This document shows positions 14,547-17,657 of a DNA stretch of 17,657 nucleotides, piece by piece. Positions within the stretch are counted from its first letter, which is position 1; each line of letters opens with the position of its first letter. Source of the stretch: Streptosporangiaceae bacterium (GTDB lineage: Bacteria > Actinomycetota > Actinomycetes > Streptosporangiales > Streptosporangiaceae); contig JAICWX010000184.1 in NCBI GenBank assembly GCA_025934635.1, positions 1-17,657 of the forward strand, read 5' to 3'. The notes beneath the pieces are model-generated. The model did no database searches. It saw only the letters and a program-made list of their open reading frames with translations, and was not told where the DNA came from. A program made the translations under genes and the position numbers.

Positions 14547-15593
14547 ATGAAGGACGCCAAGCCGCGCAGGTCGCCAGCGCCGGCCCCGGCCCCGGCCCCC
14601 GTCACGCTGCCGCCGCAGATGACATCGGCGCTGGCCGCCTTCGAGCGTCACCTCAGGTCCGAGCGCTCACTGTCGGCGCATACCGTCCGCGCCTACCTGG
14701 GTGACATCAGGTCTCTGCTCGAGCACGCCACCCGCCAGGGCGCCGGCACACCCCAGGACCTCAGCCTGACCGAACTGCGCGGCTGGCTGGCCGTCCAGCA
14801 CGAATCCGGCGCGGCGCGCACGACGCTGGCCCGGCGGGGCGCCGCGGCCCGGGCGTTCACCGCCTTCGCCCACCGCAGCGGCTGGCTCGCGGCCGACCCC
14901 GGACCTAAGCTCGGCACGCTGAAGACCCGCCGCGTCCTGCCGCACGTACTGCGCCAGGACGAGATGGCCGCCGTGCTGGCCGGCCTGGACAAGGGCACCC
15001 ACCCGGCAGCCGCCGCCGCGGCGACCGAAGGTACGCCGGTAGCCGAAGCCGCGCCGCCGGCCGACAGCGCAGCGGCAGCCGAAGCGGCCGTGCTCCTGCG
15101 CGACGCCGCCGTGCTCGAGTTGTTCTACGCCACCGGGATCCGGGTCAGCGAGCTGTGCGAGCTGGACCCCGGCCACTTCGACGACGACCGCCGCACGGTC
15201 CGGGTCAGGGGCAAGGGCGACAAGGAGCGCACGGTCCCGGTCGGCGTCCCCGCGCTCCGCGCGGTGACCCGCTGGCTGGACGCGGGCCGCCCGGTGCTCG
15301 CCACCGCCGCCAGCGGCCCGGCCCTGTTCCTCGGCGTCCGCGGTGGCCGCCTGGACCCGCGCGCCGCCCGCCGGATCGTGCACGACCGCCTGCGCGAGGC
15401 GGGCGCCAGCCGCGATACCGGACCGCACGGCCTGCGGCACAGCGCGGCCACCCACCTGCTCGAGGGCGGTGCGGACCTGCGCAGCGTGCAGGAGATCCTC
15501 GGTCACTCCTCGCCCGCGACCACCCAGATCTACACGCACGTCTCGATCGAGCGCCTCAAGTCCAGCTACCGCCAGGCCCACCCGCGCGCCTAG
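14547..15593 (+). CDS. xerC: Tyrosine recombinase XerC
   Basis: Site-specific recombinase that, with XerD, resolves chromosome dimers at dif. The 348-residue protein has a SAM-like core-binding domain (about 25-115) and a catalytic domain (about 130-345). The full catalytic set is visible: Arg199 in ATGIRVSEL, a Lys in RGKGDKERTVP (223 or 226), His294 and Arg297 in HGLRHSAATH, His320 in LGHSS, and nucleophile Tyr329 in TQIYTHV. Two oddities: an N-terminal (AP)n run at residues 11-18, and an Ala-rich insertion of about 25-30 residues (150-180) early in the catalytic domain, making it longer than the usual ~300. The first ATG of the domain-bearing frame is chosen. It lacks a Shine-Dalgarno and probably starts a near-leaderless mRNA. 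Confidence 0.93.
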   Translation: MKDAKPRRSPAPAPAPAPVTLPPQMTSALAAFERHLRSERSLSAHTVRAYLGDIRSLLEHATRQGAGTPQDLSLTELRGWLAVQHESGAARTTLARRGAAARAFTAFAHRSGWLAADPGPKLGTLKTRRVLPHVLRQDEMAAVLAGLDKGTHPAAAAAATEGTPVAEAAPPADSAAAAEAAVLLRDAAVLELFYATGIRVSELCELDPGHFDDDRRTVRVRGKGDKERTVPVGVPALRAVTRWLDAGRPVLATAASGPALFLGVRGGRLDPRAARRIVHDRLREAGASRDTGPHGLRHSAATHLLEGGADLRSVQEILGHSSPATTQIYTHVSIERLKSSYRQAHPRA

Positions 15594-15616
15594 CCGCGGC
15601 CACCTCGCGTCGCGGC
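15593..15616 (+). terminator. Possible hairpin terminator after xerC
   Basis: gccgcg (15593-15598) and cgcggc (15611-15616) form a six-base G-C stem with a 12-base loop, starting at the last base of the xerC stop codon. There is no T-tract. The position is right for a terminator, but such stems are common in DNA of this composition. Confidence 0.3.
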
Positions 15617-15979
15617 CCGGCACCCCATGCCGCTCAGCTCAGGTTGATCATGAGTGCCAGCGCGGCGGCGAGCGCCATGAAATTCGGTTTTCAGCGCGTT
15701 CAGACACACTCGAACCCGGTTCCATGGCGTCCCGACGGATCCGGGGGCGCCCCGAATAGTTCGCCGGCGGACTCCGAGCACCAGATCGCGGTACCGGCGG
15801 TGCTGGTGTTACCTCAGTCCGGTTAGCGAGGCTTCTGTGCCTGACGGCTGCCAGAAAGCTAAGCGGCAAGCGTGTAGCTCGTCTGGAGTGAGAGGCAGGC
15901 CCGCGAGACGGGTGGTGCTCGCGGGGCGGCTGACGTCAGTCCGCCGTTCCCGGGATGGCTCCGTGAGGTGCGGTAACGG
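15617..15979. other. Non-coding stretch after xerC
   Basis: No supportable gene. Open frames on both strands here have no Shine-Dalgarno, no motif and no plausible composition. A 14-codon minus-strand frame (15678 to 15634, MALAAALALMINLS) is hydrophobic but has no ribosome site and no gene downstream to control. A six-base inverted repeat sits at 15777-15782 and 15799-15804. The string aagctaagcgg at 15856-15866 also occurs at 196-206. Confidence 0.5.
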
Positions 15980-16032
15980 CATTGATGGAGCATCAATGTC
16001 GTGATCGCGACATTGGTGGAGCATCGATGTCG
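15980..16032. repeat. Two 22-base direct repeats, each a dyad
   Basis: 15980-16001 and 16011-16032 differ at two positions and have a 31-base period. Each has an internal inverted repeat around gag: attgatg-gag-catcaat is perfect in copy one and imperfect in copy two. A further dyad joins them: aatgtcg (15995-16001) with cgacatt (16008-16014). The pattern suits either a tandem operator for a dimeric regulator or a short intergenic tandem repeat. Confidence 0.75.
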
Positions 16033-16080
16033 TTTGCCGGGAGCGGATGAGGTCCAGATCAGTGACGGGCGTGATCTGTG

Positions 16081-16098
16081 GTGCGAATGCGGCAGCTG
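16081..16098. repeat. Second copy of 18-base element shared with rpsP upstream region
   Basis: gtgcgaatgcggcagctg matches 224-241 exactly. Allowing single mismatches, the likeness extends a few bases each way. Both copies lie in long intergenic regions upstream of ribosomal-protein operons, on the same strand. Confidence 0.8.
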
Positions 16099-16165
16099 AG
16101 TTCGGCGACCGGCCGGAGGCCAGAATTCGGCCCTGCAGTCAGTGGCCGGGGCCGGTGACCCGAAA

Positions 16166-16198
16166 ATGCGCGACACCCGGGGTATGCGCGACACCCGG
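16166..16198 (+). repeat. 15-base direct repeat before candidate rpsB promoter
   Basis: atgcgcgacacccgg occurs at 16166-16180 and again at 16184-16198, an 18-base period. The second copy ends 11 bases before a -10-like tatcct at 16210-16215, so the pair covers where a -35 region and an activator or repressor site would lie. Confidence 0.75.
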
Positions 16199-16209
16199 AC
16201 AACGTCAAG

Positions 16210-16215
16210 TATCCT
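16210..16215 (+). promoter_or_regulatory. Candidate -10 element of rpsB operon
   Basis: tatcct is the most -10-like hexamer in the gap, but no recognisable -35 lies 16-19 bases upstream; that place is taken by the 15-base direct repeat. It would give rpsB a leader of about 225 bases. Confidence 0.3.
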
Positions 16216-16321
16216 TGGACACGGTCGCCGAGGCCGCATCACGATGATGCGTGCCCGGGGGCCAAAATCGCGTGCCCGCTTGCTCCGGGATGAATGACGC
16301 AATGTCAGGCATCCCGGCGGG

Positions 16322-16366
16322 ACGCGCCGCTCGGTCCGCTGGCCGTCAGGCCAGCCGCAGGCGCGT
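16322..16366 (+). promoter_or_regulatory. Structured element in the rpsB leader
   Basis: A three-part stem is visible. acgcgcc (16322-16328) pairs with ggcgcgt (16360-16366), cgg (16332-16334) with ccg (16355-16357), and ctggcc (16339-16344) with ggccag (16349-16354) closing a gtca tetraloop. It lies 82 bases before the rpsB ATG. In several bacteria S2 represses its own operon through a leader structure, so this is a candidate site for that; the link is inferred. Confidence 0.45.
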
Positions 16367-16447
16367 TAATCCACGGGCACCAGGAATCAACCGAGCAGCG
16401 CCGCTATACCCAAGCACGCGGCGCACGAATGAAGGGACCGTGGCCCC

Positions 16448-17578
16448 ATGGCTCAGGTCGTCTCGATGCGGCAGCTCCTGGAGAGTGGTGTCCACTTCGG
16501 CCACCAGACCAGGCGCTGGAACCCGAAGATGAAGCGCTACATCTTCACCGAGCGCAACGGCATCTACATCATCGACCTCCAGCAGTCGCTCGCTTACATC
16601 GACCGCGCGTATGAGTTCATCAAGGAGACCGTCGCTCACGGCGGCACCATCCTCTACGTCGGCACCAAGAAGCAGGCCCAGGAGGCGATCGCCGAGCAGG
16701 CGCGCCGGGTCGGGATGCCGTTCGTGAACCAGCGCTGGCTGGGCGGCATGCTCACCAACTTCTCCACCGTGTACAAGCGGCTGCAGCGGCTCAAGGAGCT
16801 TGAAGAGATCGACTTCGGCGACGTCGCCGCCTCCGGCATGACCAAGAAGGAGCTCCTCCAGCTGCGTCGTGAGCACGACAAGCTCGACAAGACGCTGGGC
16901 GGGATCAGGGACATGGCCCGGGTGCCGAGCGCGATCTGGGTGGTCGACACCAAGAAGGAGCACATCGCTATCAACGAGGCCCGCAAGCTGGGCATCCCGG
17001 TGGTGGCGATCCTGGACACCAACTGCGACCCGGACGAGGTCAACTACCCGATCCCGGGCAACGACGACGCGATCCGCAGCGTGGCCCTGCTGACCAGGGT
17101 GGTGGCCGACGCCGTGGCCGAGGGCCTGATCGCCCGCGCGGGCGCGTCCTCGGGTGACGACAAGCCGGCCGGCGCCGTGGCCACCGAGGAGCCGCTGGCC
17201 GAGTGGGAGCGCGAGCTGCTCGAGGGTTCCCAGGCCGCGAGCGCCGCGCCCGTCGCTAGCGCCCCCGCGGCCGCCGGCACCGCGCCCGCTGACACCACGC
17301 CCGCCGACACCACGCCCGCCGGCAGCGCCGCCACCGCCGCAGACACGGTGACCCCAGCCGACTCACTGTCCGTGGAAGCGGCCGCCGCCGAAGGTGCCGC
17401 CGACACCGAGATCAACGCCGAGTCGGCTATCACCAGCGACGAGGCCGCCGTGGCCGACCAGGCCGACGACCAGGCCGGTATCGCCGAGGCGACCGACGAG
17501 GCCAACGCGCCCGAGGCCACCGCGCCCGAGGCCAGTGCGCCCGAGGCCAGTGCGCCCGAGGCCAACGCGGCTGAGTGA
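16448..17578 (+). CDS. rpsB: 30S ribosomal protein S2 with long acidic Ala/Pro tail
   Basis: Small-subunit protein S2, needed for late 30S assembly and S1 docking where S1 exists. Residues 1-232 are the S2 domain: [78 protein letters not shown] and [19 protein letters not shown] are all visible. The ATG has gaaggga at 16431-16437. The protein is 376 residues against about 240-310 usually. The last ~115 residues are Ala/Pro/Glu/Asp/Thr repeats (DTTPA twice, several [10 protein letters not shown] units), acidic and surely disordered. tsf follows after 54 bases, the standard actinobacterial pair. Confidence 0.97.
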   Translation: MAQVVSMRQLLESGVHFGHQTRRWNPKMKRYIFTERNGIYIIDLQQSLAYIDRAYEFIKETVAHGGTILYVGTKKQAQEAIAEQARRVGMPFVNQRWLGGMLTNFSTVYKRLQRLKELEEIDFGDVAASGMTKKELLQLRREHDKLDKTLGGIRDMARVPSAIWVVDTKKEHIAINEARKLGIPVVAILDTNCDPDEVNYPIPGNDDAIRSVALLTRVVADAVAEGLIARAGASSGDDKPAGAVATEEPLAEWERELLEGSQAASAAPVASAPAAAGTAPADTTPADTTPAGSAATAADTVTPADSLSVEAAAAEGAADTEINAESAITSDEAAVADQADDQAGIAEATDEANAPEATAPEASAPEASAPEANAAE

Positions 17579-17621
17579 GCCCGCGGGCTGAGTGAACGAG
17601 GCAGTCAACAAGACTGAGTGA
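17571..17621 (+). repeat. Three copies of ctgagtga between rpsB and tsf
   Basis: ctgagtga occurs at 17571-17578 (containing the rpsB stop codon), 17588-17595 and 17614-17621. The copies are unevenly spaced. They place extra TGA codons between the two genes and may simply reflect local duplication. Confidence 0.6.
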
Positions 17622-17632
17622 GAGACGAGGAA

Positions 17633-17657
17633 ATGGCGAATTTCACCGCCGCTGACG
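17633..17657 (+). CDS. tsf: Elongation factor Ts, 5' end only
   Basis: Only the first eight codons (MANFTAAD) fit before the window ends. They match the start of actinobacterial EF-Ts, the nucleotide exchange factor for EF-Tu. The ATG is preceded by acgagg (17625-17630). Position directly after rpsB makes the call secure despite the short sequence. Confidence 0.85.

Noticed and set aside
15634..15678. 14-codon hydrophobic minus-strand frame (MALAAALALMINLS), possible leader peptide
   Set aside because: No ribosome site and no downstream minus-strand gene; its three Leu among many Ala is not a convincing attenuator pattern.
15859..16302. 147-codon minus-strand frame before rpsB
   Set aside because: No start signal and an implausible composition; it runs through direct repeats that explain its repeated peptides.
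16462..16476. Third copy of the shared 18-base element at the start of rpsB
   Set aside because: Only about 11 bases (atgcggcagct) match, a length expected by chance many times in this window, and it is constrained by S2 coding.
1..17657. Defence system, CRISPR array, prophage or transposon
   Set aside because: No repeat-spacer array, transposase, integrase other than XerC, nuclease/toxin pair or phage gene was found on either strand.

Overview
The window is high-GC DNA with frequent GTG starts, stop/start overlaps and actinobacterial gene order, so it is a chromosomal segment of an actinobacterium. The order S16 / KH protein / RimM / TrmD / L19 / signal peptidases / RNase HII / DUF2469 ... 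YraN / ComM / DprA ... XerC ... S2 / EF-Ts matches the core chromosome of streptomycetes and mycobacteria as I remember it. The genus cannot be fixed from sequence alone; a Streptosporangiales-, Catenulisporales- or Frankia-like lineage is a guess.

Layout. 1-770 is non-coding: a long perfect palindrome (38-95), an 18-base element repeated later upstream of rpsB (224-241), and a probable promoter and leader of the ribosomal operon. 771-6933 is a dense forward cluster for translation and export: rpsP, a KH RNA-binding protein, rimM, trmD, rplS, two tandem type I signal peptidases, rnhB and a DUF2469 protein. 6976-10085 is a translationally coupled pair, a beta-phosphoglucomutase-type HAD enzyme and a GH65 glycoside phosphorylase-like enzyme, placed in the middle of the housekeeping block. 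10086-10374 is a regulatory gap with two DnaA-box-like motifs. 10375-13582 is yraN-comM-dprA, the DNA-processing trio. A strong hairpin (13643-13689) separates dprA from a convergent, unrecognised gene on the minus strand (13716-14321). xerC (14547-15593) follows, then an 854-base gap with several short repeats and a structured leader, then rpsB and the first codons of tsf.

How the genes relate. S16, L19 and S2 are ribosomal proteins; RimM matures 30S subunits and TrmD makes m1G37 in tRNA; tsf (EF-Ts) is linked to rpsB as usual. LepB1/LepB2 cleave export signal peptides. RNase HII, YraN, ComM, DprA and XerC act on DNA: ribonucleotide removal, branch migration, ssDNA/RecA loading and chromosome dimer resolution. 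The HAD-GH65 pair would turn an alpha-glucoside into beta-glucose-1-phosphate and then glucose-6-phosphate if the GH65 enzyme is a true phosphorylase, which the sequence leaves open.

I saw no CRISPR array, tRNA, rRNA, transposase, prophage or defence cassette, and nothing that I can defend as an entirely new system. The most interesting items are the palindrome, the element shared by the two ribosomal-operon upstream regions, the metabolic pair in the housekeeping block, the DnaA-box-like pair before yraN, the unknown minus-strand gene, and the dyad repeats and leader structure before rpsB.
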